From Cellvibrionaceae bacterium (GTDB lineage: Bacteria > Pseudomonadota > Gammaproteobacteria > Pseudomonadales > Cellvibrionaceae): 64,000 nt of DNA. Positions 52,979 through 61,490 of the stretch are shown here, one piece after another. The stretch's first letter is position 1; every line of letters starts with the position of its first letter. The notes under the pieces are model-generated. The model did no database searches, had not been told where the DNA came from, and saw only the letters and a program-made list of their open reading frames with translations. A program made the translations under genes and the position numbers. The stretch lies in assembly GCA_021151825.1 (NCBI GenBank), contig JAGKWQ010000008.1, positions 1 through 64,000 on the forward strand, in the 5' to 3' direction.

Positions 52979-54439
52979 TTATCGTTGCATATCGTACTTA
53001 CGCATTTTTTCAACCAATGTAGTACGGCGCACGCAGAGCTTATCAGCAGCACGCGCCACAACACCACCGCAATCATTTAGTGCCTGCTGGATTAAACTCA
53101 TTTCCAGATTGGTAATGTATTCGCGCAAATCGATACCATGTTCCGGTAATAAGGGCGTATCATTCATACTGACATAACTTGCACTTGCTCCAGCCACAGA
53201 ACCATTTGTTTTTGCAGACGCATGAACAAAGTCTTCATCGGTGACATCCACGTGGCGATATTTTCCTGGTAAATCCTGCACACCAATAACACCAAAAGGA
53301 TGCATAATCGCCATACGCTCAACCAGGTTCGCCAGCTCGCGCACATTGCCGCTCCACTCATGCTGACACAGCGACATAATTGCAGCAGAATTGAAACGAA
53401 TGGAACCGCGCTGCTCACTTTCCATACGCGACACCAATTCATTGATAAGCAATGGGATATCTTCAGAACGTTCTTTTAATGAAGGTAATTCAATGGGAAA
53501 TACGTTCAGGCGATAAAATAAATCTTCTCGGAATGTATTACCGTCAATCATTTGTTCAAGATTGCGATGCGTTGCGGCAATGATACGCACATCGACAGGT
53601 TGGGTTTTATTGCTGCCGACACGCTCGAAACAACGCTCTTGTAAAACACGCAAAATTTTAACTTGCATGTTCAGTGGCATATCGCCGATTTCGTCTAGAA
53701 ATAAAGTCCCACCTTCCGCCATTTCAAAACGGCCGGCACGACTATTTATCGCACCAGTAAATGCGCCCTTTTCATGGCCAAATAATTCACTCTCCAAAAG
53801 TTCAGCGGGAATTGCGCCGCAATTTACCGGAACAAAAGGTTTGTCACGGCGTGGAGAGTTGTAATGTAGATTGCGCGCAACAACTTCTTTACCTGTACCA
53901 GACTCACCCGTGATTAATACCGAAACATCTTTATCAGCCACCTGTGCCATCATCTCGCGCACATTCTGGATTTCACGACTGGTACCGACGAGACTACGAA
54001 ATAAATGGACTGGTCGACGCTGAGGCTGACGTTTGCTGTTTGATTGGGCCTCACGATACAACTGGGCACGATGCAGTGTATCCACCAACTTATTGTAAGT
54101 TGGTGGCACAGACATGGTAGCAATCACCATAAAACGATAGAGGTCTTCCAAACTATCCGCGATATATTGGTTTTCATCGCCTACTAAAACGACGGCCAAC
54201 TCGTCATTCCAGGAACGAATTTCCTTTAACAGTTGCGGCAGGGATTGATTGCTATCGCGATGATCACCAATAAAAATGGCTACATAATCTTCGCCGCCAT
54301 TTTCTTCTGCAACGGCAGCTTGCCAACCATCACTGGTGGTGACGAGTGTTGTTTCACTGAGAAAATCCAAAAGGATTTTTAGATCGTGCCGACGTGACGG
54401 ATTATCGTCAATAACGAGAACTTTGTTGTTGCGCCACAT
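52979..54439 (-). CDS. fleQ: FleQ flagellar master regulator
   Basis: 486 residues from ATG 54439, chosen to match the P. aeruginosa start (MWR, then VLVIDDN); 11 upstream codons are dropped. N-terminal FleQ receiver-like domain without the usual phosphorylation Asp context, then the AAA+ domain with GESGTGKE (Walker A), the sigma-54 contact loop GAFTGA, LFLDEIGD (Walker B), and a Fis-type helix-turn-helix with RRTTLVEKMRKYDM. In Pseudomonas, FleQ turns on early flagellar genes with sigma-54 and represses exopolysaccharide genes unless bound to c-di-GMP. Here it follows fliS and has its own sigma-70 promoter. Confidence 0.96.
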   Translation of the reverse strand: MWRNNKVLVIDDNPSRRHDLKILLDFLSETTLVTTSDGWQAAVAEENGGEDYVAIFIGDHRDSNQSLPQLLKEIRSWNDELAVVLVGDENQYIADSLEDLYRFMVIATMSVPPTYNKLVDTLHRAQLYREAQSNSKRQPQRRPVHLFRSLVGTSREIQNVREMMAQVADKDVSVLITGESGTGKEVVARNLHYNSPRRDKPFVPVNCGAIPAELLESELFGHEKGAFTGAINSRAGRFEMAEGGTLFLDEIGDMPLNMQVKILRVLQERCFERVGSNKTQPVDVRIIAATHRNLEQMIDGNTFREDLFYRLNVFPIELPSLKERSEDIPLLINELVSRMESEQRGSIRFNSAAIMSLCQHEWSGNVRELANLVERMAIMHPFGVIGVQDLPGKYRHVDVTDEDFVHASAKTNGSVAGASASYVSMNDTPLLPEHGIDLREYITNLEMSLIQQALNDCGGVVARAADKLCVRRTTLVEKMRKYDMQR

Positions 54440-54525
54440 ACCCCAAGACCTTTTCATTTCATGCCTGACCACTGATTAATCGCTAACAATAACGATCAGG
54501 GCGGCGAGATGACTTATCGGAGTAA

Positions 54526-54554
54526 GTAATAGACGAGGCTGGGATTCTAGTCAA
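54526..54554 (-). promoter_or_regulatory. Sigma-70 promoter of fleQ
   Basis: On the minus strand TTGACT (54554-54549) and TATTAC (54531-54526) are 17 bases apart. Transcription would begin near 54519, about 80 bases before the chosen start codon. P. aeruginosa fleQ is likewise sigma-70 dependent. Confidence 0.65.
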
Positions 54555-54709
54555 ATTTATGACGAAAAGTTTTTGGCGTTTTAACATTTCTAAAACAACA
54601 CGAGCAAATATTCGCCAAAAATATGCCTTTTATTTTATGCGTACGAAATTTTTATTCACATTAATCATTGATTGGAAATTACCCACGCTATTTTTATGAC
54701 GAACTTCTT

Positions 54710-55117
54710 TTATGAAGAACCACCCGTTGCTTGGGGAGCGATTTCATCCCAACCAGACTTCACCGTTTTAAGTAGTTGGATCACTTCGTTGATTTTTTCA
54801 ACATCATTTTGCGAAGAGGCTTCAAGCAATTTGAAATTGATATATTCGTATAACTGATCCAGACGCTCGGAGATTTCGCCGGCACTCATGTCCAGCGATG
54901 CGCGCAATCCGCCCACGATGCTGATTGCCTTACCGATCAATTCGCCTTTCGCAGCCAGATCGCCGCGCTCAATCGCCCCCTGGGCAATTGCCAAACGACT
55001 TAACGCACCTTCAAATAGCAATTGGATCAGGCGATGAGGAGAGGCATTACTAACTTCTGATTCAATACCCAAGCGGCGATATTGTTTCAGTGCTTCTTGC
55101 GGATTGTAATTGGACAC
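54710..55117 (-). CDS. fliS: FliS flagellin export chaperone (second copy)
   Basis: About 135 residues from GTG 55117, which has AGGGG 8 bases upstream and places the conserved SPHRLIQ motif 25 residues in, as in other FliS proteins. ATG 55147 is the longer alternative, without a good site. FliS binds the C-terminus of flagellin and prevents early polymerisation. Core pieces: NASPHRLIQLLFEGALSRL, KGELIGKAISIVGGL, VKSGWDEIA. It is clearly diverged from the first copy (55532-55918), so the duplication is not recent. An 8-bp inverted repeat (55128-55135 with 55152-55159) overlaps the start region. Confidence 0.9.
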   Translation of the reverse strand: MSNYNPQEALKQYRRLGIESEVSNASPHRLIQLLFEGALSRLAIAQGAIERGDLAAKGELIGKAISIVGGLRASLDMSAGEISERLDQLYEYINFKLLEASSQNDVEKINEVIQLLKTVKSGWDEIAPQATGGSS

Positions 55118-55241
55118 GGAATGACCCCTGCTAGCAGTTATGTCCATTAAGGCTAGCAGGGCCGCTCAACTTTTGCGAGTTTTGCTATAAGAACGAGCTT
55201 TTAAAAACCGAATTAATAACCTTAATTAACACTTTTTCAAA

Positions 55242-55520
55242 TCAAGTGGCTTGCAGAAGTATTACTTCACGCTGGCATTGGGCAATTAAACCAGCGTATA
55301 CACCTTTGAGTTCACTTAATGCGCGCACCAGTGTCGTTTTATCATCGCGATTGGCTGAGATCACACGATCAATTAACAGTACGCAAATGCGATCCAGATG
55401 ACGAACCCTTTCCCAATCCTCAGCTTGCAAGGCTTTAGCTAATGCTTGTTGCAAACCACGCATAGCATTAATGCCTGCATTACCCTGATACTCCGGTGCG
55501 GGTACTAATTGAATACTCAT
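55242..55520 (-). CDS. fliT: FliT-like flagellar chaperone
   Basis: 92 residues, all helical, charged, between the two fliS genes: 11 bases after the first fliS. The position and size match the FliT-type gene that follows fliS in Pseudomonas flagellar loci; FliT caps the filament-cap protein FliD before export. Sequence similarity in this family is weak, so the assignment rests on context and helix pattern (LVRALSELKGVYAGLIAQC). Confidence 0.7.
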   Translation of the reverse strand: MSIQLVPAPEYQGNAGINAMRGLQQALAKALQAEDWERVRHLDRICVLLIDRVISANRDDKTTLVRALSELKGVYAGLIAQCQREVILLQAT

Positions 55521-55531
55521 GACTTACCTCA

Positions 55532-55918
55532 TCATACCTGATTGGAGATTGCGTCCCAGGCGGATTTTATTTCGCCAAGCAACCGACCACATTCATCCAG
55601 ATATTCCGGATTATTTTCATAATTAGCCTGGGTAAGGCGGCGGATAATATAGTCGTAAAGGCTGTCGAGATTCTCGGCAAGCTTACCGCCCTCCTTATCA
55701 TTCAAGCTGCCTTGTAAACCACCTACTATGGCGACTGCCTTGCCAATCATTTCCCCTTTGCGGGCATATTGATTTTGTACCATCGCCCCTTTTGCCTGGG
55801 CGATACGCTCAAGAGCGCCTTCAAATAACATTTGGATTAAACGGTGCGGCGAGGCAGATTCAACACCAGAATGCACTTTAACGCTGGCATAATTTTGGAC
55901 GGCGGAATAGGAATTCAT
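55532..55918 (-). CDS. fliS: FliS flagellin export chaperone (first copy)
   Basis: 128 residues. It shows ASPHRLIQMLFEGALERIAQ, KGEMIGKAVAIVGGLQGSL, a four-helix plan and the closing IKSAWDAIS. First gene of the fliS-fliT-fliS set, transcribed from a sigma-28 promoter 74-100 bases upstream. In Pseudomonas the fliC and fliD genes lie before fliS; here the next gene is an unrelated divergent SDR gene, so the chaperones are separated from their clients. Confidence 0.93.
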   Translation of the reverse strand: MNSYSAVQNYASVKVHSGVESASPHRLIQMLFEGALERIAQAKGAMVQNQYARKGEMIGKAVAIVGGLQGSLNDKEGGKLAENLDSLYDYIIRRLTQANYENNPEYLDECGRLLGEIKSAWDAISNQV

Positions 55919-55991
55919 AAATCACCATTGAATGTTCGAATTTTTGCATTGCTATTGTCAGTGCGGAATGAATAATCACTTGACCTTAAAG

Positions 55992-56018
55992 CTAGCGGCA
56001 TAATTTCCAAAACCTTTA
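55992..56018 (-). promoter_or_regulatory. Sigma-28 (FliA) promoter of the fliS-fliT-fliS genes
   Basis: On the minus strand TAAAGGTT (56018-56011), exactly 11 bases, then GCCGCTAG (55999-55992). The FliA consensus is TAAAGTTT-N11-GCCGATAA, so 13 of 16 positions match with ideal spacing. Transcription would start near 55985, about 67 bases before the first fliS. It lies just before the start of the divergent SDR gene. Confidence 0.75.
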
Positions 56019-56035
56019 ACCGGAATCTGATCAAA

Positions 56036-56866
56036 ATGCGTAAATCCATCCTTATTACCGGCACATCAACCGGTATAGGTTATTTTGTTGCTCACGAACT
56101 AAAGAAAGCCGGTTATCAGGTTATTGCGTCTTGCCGTAAACCAGAGGATGTAACACGACTGCAAGCTGAGGGATTAGACGCAGTGCTCATTGACCTTAAT
56201 GACTCCGCATCAATCCAAACTGGATTTGCCCAAACCATGAAGATAACGGGTGGTAAGTTATATGCGCTATTTAATAATGGAGCTTACGGTCAGCCCGGCG
56301 CAGTAGAAGATCTATCGCGTGAAATATTACGCGCACAATTTGAGACCAATGTGTTTGGCTGGTGCGAACTCACGAATCTAGCGCTACCAATTATGCTTAA
56401 AAACGGGGCCGGCAGAATTATTCAAAACTCTTCGGTATTGGGCATCGCAGCCATGCCTTTACGCGGAGCGTACAATGCCAGCAAATATGCAATTGAAGGG
56501 CTTAGCGATACCTTGCGACTGGAACTTAAGGGGACAGGCGTTTATGTGAGCTTAATTGAACCCGGCCCTATTCTCAGTGAGTTTCGCAAAAATGCGCTCG
56601 CCGCATTACAAAATAATATTCAAACTGATCGCAGCAGGCACAAACAAACCTATCAAATTGCCATCAACAGATTAAGCAAGGAAACCAGCACCACTCCCTT
56701 TACGTTAGGCCCCGATGCTGTTTATAAACGTGTGATTCATGCCCTCGAAAGCAAGCATCCCCGAGCGCGCTATTATGTAACGGTACCCACTTATGTGGTG
56801 GGATTTATGAAACGCCTCTTGCCGGCTTTCTTACTGGACAAGCTTCTGCAAAAATTAGGGGGATAG
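56036..56866 (+). CDS. Short-chain dehydrogenase/reductase
   Basis: 276-residue classical SDR: ILITGTSTGIGYFVA (cofactor loop), NNGAYG, catalytic Ser in QNSSVLG, and YNASK with Tyr and Lys of the active site, then EPGPILSEF. The C-terminal 80 residues extend past the core and include a hydrophobic basic stretch (VGFMKRLLPAFLLDKLL) that may touch the membrane. The substrate cannot be told. Start 56036, close to the divergent FliA promoter. Confidence 0.9.
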   Translation: MRKSILITGTSTGIGYFVAHELKKAGYQVIASCRKPEDVTRLQAEGLDAVLIDLNDSASIQTGFAQTMKITGGKLYALFNNGAYGQPGAVEDLSREILRAQFETNVFGWCELTNLALPIMLKNGAGRIIQNSSVLGIAAMPLRGAYNASKYAIEGLSDTLRLELKGTGVYVSLIEPGPILSEFRKNALAALQNNIQTDRSRHKQTYQIAINRLSKETSTTPFTLGPDAVYKRVIHALESKHPRARYYVTVPTYVVGFMKRLLPAFLLDKLLQKLGG

Positions 56867-56925
56867 TTCATTTTCGATTCAGTATTTGTGCTTAAAGTTA
56901 TAGGAAACAGCCGAAGGAAATGATT

Positions 56926-57288
56926 ATGAAAACGCTCTCATTTGCACTCACCAGTGCCGTATTAATGTCATTCCTAGCCATTGCAGCCAATGCCAACTCA
57001 TTACGGTGTGGAGGACAACTTGCTCAAGTCGGCGATACCAAAGCCGAGATCATTGAAAAATGCGGCGAACCAATAATGACAGATACTTATTGTGCGCCTC
57101 TGGTTGCCGCCAACCAAATCCAGGGAATCCAGAATGGAAATAACAATATCCAAAATAATATCGCTATCAGCACTTGCGAGAATGTAGACATATGGACCTA
57201 TAAACCCGGCAGCGGAAAATTCATCACCAACCTCTACTTCAGCAATGGCCAATTACAAGTCATACGCTATGGAGACAGAGTGAAATAA
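56926..57288 (+). CDS. DUF2845 domain exported protein
   Basis: 120 residues from ATG 56926, chosen because AAGG is 8 bases upstream (only 2 bases from the ATG at 56920). A signal peptide (LTSAVLMSFLAIAANA) is followed by a domain typical of DUF2845: SLRCGGQLAQVGDTKAEIIEKCG, a Cys-pair start, and a C-terminal VDIWTYKPG strand. Function is unknown; the family is small periplasmic proteins of gammaproteobacteria. It ends 85 bases before lexA. Confidence 0.82.
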   Translation: MKTLSFALTSAVLMSFLAIAANANSLRCGGQLAQVGDTKAEIIEKCGEPIMTDTYCAPLVAANQIQGIQNGNNNIQNNIAISTCENVDIWTYKPGSGKFITNLYFSNGQLQVIRYGDRVK

Positions 57289-57306
57289 CAGCAGATTGAA
57301 AAACTA

Positions 57307-57333
57307 TTGCACAAACCGAATTACTGTATATAA
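57307..57333 (+). promoter_or_regulatory. Candidate lexA promoter
   Basis: TTGCAC (57307-57312) and TATAAT (57328-57333) with a 15-base spacer, shorter than ideal. The minus-10 box lies inside the first SOS box, as expected for LexA-repressed promoters. Confidence 0.5.
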
Positions 57334-57358
57334 TCACAATAACTGTATAAATAAACAG
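57323..57358. promoter_or_regulatory. Two SOS (LexA) boxes before lexA
   Basis: The second, CTGTATAAATAAACAG (57343-57358), is a complete CTGT-N8-ACAG site. The first, CTGTATATAATCACAA (57323-57338), matches except for the last base. Two closely spaced boxes before lexA are also found in E. coli and allow self-regulation. Confidence 0.9.
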
Positions 57359-57373
57359 ATTCAGGAGTGCATC

Positions 57374-57976
57374 ATGTCAGACTTAACACCGCGCCAGGAA
57401 GAAGTATTAAATCTTATCCGTAAATATGCAGAGGAAACTGGTTATCCTCCTACGCGCGCGGAGATTGCCCGTATCCTGGGATTCAAGTCTGCCAATGCTG
57501 CCGAAGAACATATCAAAGCCTTGGCTCGTAAAGGCGCCATTGAAATCATACCGGGTGCATCACGCGGTATACGCCTACCAGAATCTCACAATGGAATTCC
57601 GATTGTTGGTCGTGTAGCGGCTGGTAGCCCTATTCTTGCCCAGGAACATATTGAAGATTACTGCAACATTCCCTACAACTTTTTCTCTCCCAGTGCAGAC
57701 TATTTGTTGCGTGTACATGGCATGAGCATGAAGGATGTCGGGATAATGGATGGTGACTTGTTGGCGGTACATCGAACAGATCAAGCCAGCAATGGCCAAA
57801 TCGTTGTAGCAAGAATCGGTGAAGAGGTTACGGTAAAACGCTTTAAACGCACGGGCAATAAACCACAGGTTGAGTTGTGGCCCGAAAACCCTGATTTTGA
57901 GGTTATCCATGTTGATATGCGGGATCAGGAATTCAGTATCGAAGGTTTAAGTGTAGGGGTGATTCGCCGTGACTAA
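57374..57976 (+). CDS. lexA: LexA SOS repressor
   Basis: 200 residues from ATG 57374; upstream in-frame codons run through the SOS boxes and are not coding. Winged-helix DNA-binding domain (LTPRQEEVLNLI, GYPPTRAEIARILGFKS), then the self-cleavage domain with cleavage site Ala 83-Gly 84 in VGRVAAGSP, Ser 118 in HGMSMKDVG and Lys 155 in VTVKRFKR. RecA-stimulated cleavage opens the SOS regulon. sulA follows with an 8-base overlap, as in Pseudomonas. Confidence 0.97.
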   Translation: MSDLTPRQEEVLNLIRKYAEETGYPPTRAEIARILGFKSANAAEEHIKALARKGAIEIIPGASRGIRLPESHNGIPIVGRVAAGSPILAQEHIEDYCNIPYNFFSPSADYLLRVHGMSMKDVGIMDGDLLAVHRTDQASNGQIVVARIGEEVTVKRFKRTGNKPQVELWPENPDFEVIHVDMRDQEFSIEGLSVGVIRRD

Positions 57977-58376
57977 TCTTGCCCGTATCAACTCCAGCAA
58001 TACAGGTCATCAGCAACCGTTAAGTGGAGTTACTGAGCTGGTATTGACCAGTGACACTCCCGAACAATTAGCACTACTGATGCCCATGATCGCATACCTG
58101 AGTAATAGCTCTCAGGATCGCTGGATAACCTGGATAGCACCACATAATATCAGCCGCGAATTGCTAGAGTCCTACGGGGTAAATACACGTTATATCCGTG
58201 TAATTCATTGCCACAACCAACTAAGCCTATTGTGGGTTACATGGGAGGCGCTAGCAGCGGGCAATAGCCACACAGTAATTTCCAGCCCGGGAAAATTAAC
58301 TGACAAAGAGTTGAATCAACTTGAAACTGCAGCTATGAAAGGAAAATGTCAGGGTTTGTTATTAAGGGTTAGATAG
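57969..58376 (+). CDS. sulA: SulA-like cell division inhibitor
   Basis: 135 residues from GTG 57969, overlapping the lexA stop by 8 bases, so translationally coupled and under SOS control. The SulA fold is shown by a central region (VTELVLTSDTPEQLALLMPMIAYLS, DRWITWIAPHNISRELLESYGV) and a late conserved stretch (HTVISSPGKLT). SulA binds FtsZ and stops septation during DNA damage. Confidence 0.88.
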   Translation: MTNLARINSSNTGHQQPLSGVTELVLTSDTPEQLALLMPMIAYLSNSSQDRWITWIAPHNISRELLESYGVNTRYIRVIHCHNQLSLLWVTWEALAAGNSHTVISSPGKLTDKELNQLETAAMKGKCQGLLLRVR

Positions 58377-58407
58377 CAGGGATGCAACTTATGCAAAACA
58401 AAAAGAG

Positions 58408-58674
58408 TTAGTGCAACATCAATTTTTCAGTATTGCTTAGCTCATCTGCGAGATCTTCAAGCATGGACTCCGCCTGCTGATCCGCAATATCGCCCGCAGC
58501 TTCCATACCGGCTTCAATCATCGCTTTAGCAACATTGAATTTATCCTCCCCAAGAAACGCCAATGATTCCTGAGAAAAACGAATAGTCACCAAAGGCTCA
58601 TTGTTTTCATCGTCAGCTCGAGCCAAAGCCACATCGCCATTCATAAGCTCAATAATTTCATAAAACGATGACAT
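58408..58674 (-). CDS. Small conserved acidic protein of unknown function
   Basis: 88 residues, acidic, with a beta start (MSSFYEIIELMNGDVALAR, TIRFSQESLAFLG) and a helical tail. It has no known domain. A gene of this size and start follows lexA-sulA in Pseudomonas as well, so it is probably real and conserved. It converges on sulA; 31 bases between stops. Confidence 0.75.
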   Translation of the reverse strand: MSSFYEIIELMNGDVALARADDENNEPLVTIRFSQESLAFLGEDKFNVAKAMIEAGMEAAGDIADQQAESMLEDLADELSNTEKLMLH

Positions 58675-58735
58675 ACAAACCTCTGCATAAACCGGACGAG
58701 CATTCTACCATTGCAGGCATTCAAAGCCTATTGCT

Positions 58736-60154
58736 TCATAATGTATCAACAACCCTGGGGGATGCATGCAGGAATAAACAAGAATCCTCAGCAACAAACC
58801 GACAATGATTCGTTAGTGTTCTTGGCAATAGCACTACCTCACCCACAGAAACTATTTGACGGTGAGCATCCCACATGAGGCTTAGTTCGCCTGCGATTAA
58901 CATGACTAATGAGTAGCCTGATAAGTCAGACTGATAAGAGCTTGAATTAATGCTAACGCGATGCACAAGAAAATCATCAAAACAGACAATCTTTTCCACT
59001 TTAATCTGCTCATTGCTAAATAGCATTTCAGGTAAAGGTATTTGAAGATGGTCAATATTCGCAATGGATAGAGCACGTTCAGTATCCCAATGATTTTGGG
59101 TTAGCACTTTTTGTGCAAAGCTCAGAATTTGTCGTTCATAGACCGGGGTTTGAAACTCAACCACCCTGACACCATGCTGGAGGGCATGAGGAACGAGCTT
59201 GGGAATAGCTAATGTATCACCCACAACTAATGGTAAATGATTTATAAAGCTATTCATCACCTCTTTTAAGCGTTTTTCTTCTTGAACTAATTCTTTATTT
59301 TCAATGGATTGCGATAACTGCTTAACCCAATCCTTTAACTGCTCTACAGGTATGGCCTCATCAGAGTTAAAATGATTTAATCGGCATAGCTCGTCCAACT
59401 CTTCATCCAAAGCACGCCGCACCTGCTCATATGCCCTGACTGTATTGAGATAAGCTTTTTTAAACTCATCTACATTCTCGTATTCGCATCTTTTTTCTGG
59501 TGCAAAGCCCAACTGAATCGCACCTTTACCATTAGGCCAAGCTTGCTTGTCTACATGGGTAACGACATACACTTCTTGTTTTTCTTCGTGCAACTCAAAA
59601 TATAGGTCGCCATAAACGTCATCAGGTAATGGGTCTAATACTTTCAATAAAATTAACGGCTGATGGTTTGTCTGCGGAAATAAAGACAAGACCCAGGGCA
59701 GAGGCAAACTTCCATTATCCCCTTGTACCGCAGCTTGCCCACGCATCTCAATACCGGTAAACCATATTTCTTGCCCCCAAGGTTTGGGAATATAGACAGG
59801 ATCTAATATCCATGGAGCAGAAACATTAAAAACTGAAAAATGATTTTTTGCAGTAAATCGCCTGATTGATTCCAGATCAGGCAATAACGATTGAATAACA
59901 GCTACGAGCTCTACAGCGAATGGAAAAATGCTGAGGTAGTTAACCGAGCAGCCGGATTCAGCGAGATGGATTAATGCGATTAGTTCAATGGTCGGCTGAT
60001 CGGGCAGATAAGATTGAGCGTATTTGAAATGAAGTGCAAACGCCTGATCATTAACAATTTCAGGTGCAACCCGGGTTTTAGACAGCTGCTCCTCGATCCA
60101 CATATCTGGTCGTACATTTTCATCAAGGCTAAAAAACTTCAAGGCAAATCTCAC
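58736..60154 (-). CDS. Type I phosphomannose isomerase-like cupin protein
   Basis: 472 residues with the outline of class I mannose-6-phosphate isomerase: IPKPWGQEIWFTG (KPWG motif), a metal-site region LYFELHEEKQEVYVVTHVDK in which the usual Gln-x-His is Glu-x-His and the KTE-like Glu is kept, and GDTLAIPKLVPHALQHGV with the third ligand His. Then comes a second cupin (WDAHRQIVSVGEVVLLP) as in ManA, but the N-terminal 110 residues are not typical. Start GTG 60154; TTG 60142 has a better-placed GAG site. It lies between lexA-sulA and fadAB in place of topA. Sugar-phosphate activity is possible but unproven. Confidence 0.7.
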   Translation of the reverse strand: MRFALKFFSLDENVRPDMWIEEQLSKTRVAPEIVNDQAFALHFKYAQSYLPDQPTIELIALIHLAESGCSVNYLSIFPFAVELVAVIQSLLPDLESIRRFTAKNHFSVFNVSAPWILDPVYIPKPWGQEIWFTGIEMRGQAAVQGDNGSLPLPWVLSLFPQTNHQPLILLKVLDPLPDDVYGDLYFELHEEKQEVYVVTHVDKQAWPNGKGAIQLGFAPEKRCEYENVDEFKKAYLNTVRAYEQVRRALDEELDELCRLNHFNSDEAIPVEQLKDWVKQLSQSIENKELVQEEKRLKEVMNSFINHLPLVVGDTLAIPKLVPHALQHGVRVVEFQTPVYERQILSFAQKVLTQNHWDTERALSIANIDHLQIPLPEMLFSNEQIKVEKIVCFDDFLVHRVSINSSSYQSDLSGYSLVMLIAGELSLMWDAHRQIVSVGEVVLLPRTLTNHCRFVAEDSCLFLHASPRVVDTL

Positions 60155-60234
60155 TCAAAAGATAATTGCAGAGTTTACCAGAGGATTATCAAAAACCCCG
60201 CCAATCCAGCTGCGTCAAATTGTAACCCTCAAAT

Positions 60235-60266
60235 AAAAACAGCCAATCCTTCGATTGGCTGTTTTT
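60235..60266 (-). terminator. fadBA terminator (bidirectional)
   Basis: A perfect 14-bp stem, AAAAACAGCCAATC (60235-60248) with GATTGGCTGTTTTT (60253-60266), lies 34 bases past the fadA stop. Confidence 0.93.
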
Positions 60267-60299
60267 CTGCTGCTTAATATTAAAGCCACAAATCGCTGG

Positions 60300-61478
60300 C
60301 TAATTTAGCCGTTCCAGAACAGTAGTAATACCCTGCCCCAGACCAATACACATTGTGGAAACACCAAAATTCAAATCACGATCCTGCATCACTGTCAGTA
60401 AGGAGCCGGTAATACGAGTTCCAGAACAACCAAACGGATGCCCCAGTGCGATCGCACCACCATGTAAGTTTACTTTATCGTTCATCACATCCAACAACTT
60501 CAGGTCTTTAAGTACCGGAAGAGCCTGTGCTGCGAATGCCTCATTAAGCTCCACCGCATCTATATCATCGATAGTTAAATTGGCCGCTTTCAAGGCTTTT
60601 TCAGTAGAAGGTACTGGGCCATAACCCATAATGGATGGGTCTACACCGGCAAGCCCCAGAGACACAACTTTAGCAATCGGTTTTAATCCGAGCGATTTTG
60701 CACGCTCTGCCGACATTACCAACATAACGGAAGCACCATCACTCAACTGAGACGAAGTACCCGCGGTGACCTGACCGTTTTTTGGATCAAATACAGGAGG
60801 AAGTTTTGACAATGCTTCGACTGTTGTTTCAGGACGGATTGTTTCGTCCTGATCCACTGAAATTAAAAAACCTTCGGTGTTGTGTCCATCAACAGGAATA
60901 ATTTCGCGCTTGAATTTTCCTGTTTCGCGAGCTTTAGCTGCTAATTGATGAGAACGCGCACCAAATTCATCCATTTGTTGGCGATTAATCCCATGCAGGA
61001 GCGCAAGATATTCTGCCGTCATCCCCATATTGCCCGCCGCTTTCGCAACCGAAAGCCCTAATAGTGGGTTAATGCTAACAGATTCATACATGGGTAAATG
61101 CCCCATGTGCTCTACCCCGCCAATCAGATAAACATCACCTTGTCCTGCCCGAATATTGACAGTAGCTGTGTGCAAGGCCGACATAGATGAACCGCAAAGG
61201 CGATTAATTGTTTGCGCAGGAATTGTGTGTGGCAGACCGGCAAGCAATAAAATATTACGGGCGATGTTGAACGCTTGCTCTTCGCGTTGCATTACGCAAC
61301 CCCACAGCAAATCGTCAATCGTATTAGGATCCAATTGTGGGTTACGCGCTAATAAACCCTTGATAATTGCAGCGGAAATATCATCCGCACGCACATGACG
61401 GAAGCAGCCATTTTTGGAGCGCCCCATAGCGCTACGAGCGTAATCGACAATAACAACGTCGCGTGGTTGTAAGCTCAT
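60300..61478 (-). CDS. fadA: 3-ketoacyl-CoA thiolase FadA
   Basis: 392 residues; last step of beta-oxidation. Acylated Cys in NRLCGSSMSALH near residue 92, His in GGAIALGHPFGCSGTR, and second Cys in STMCIGLGQGI. GGAG before the ATG. It starts 12 bases after the fadB stop, forming the fadBA operon that makes the alpha2-beta2 complex. Confidence 0.97.
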   Translation of the reverse strand: MSLQPRDVVIVDYARSAMGRSKNGCFRHVRADDISAAIIKGLLARNPQLDPNTIDDLLWGCVMQREEQAFNIARNILLLAGLPHTIPAQTINRLCGSSMSALHTATVNIRAGQGDVYLIGGVEHMGHLPMYESVSINPLLGLSVAKAAGNMGMTAEYLALLHGINRQQMDEFGARSHQLAAKARETGKFKREIIPVDGHNTEGFLISVDQDETIRPETTVEALSKLPPVFDPKNGQVTAGTSSQLSDGASVMLVMSAERAKSLGLKPIAKVVSLGLAGVDPSIMGYGPVPSTEKALKAANLTIDDIDAVELNEAFAAQALPVLKDLKLLDVMNDKVNLHGGAIALGHPFGCSGTRITGSLLTVMQDRDLNFGVSTMCIGLGQGITTVLERLN

Positions 61479-61490
61479 TATTCCGACTCC

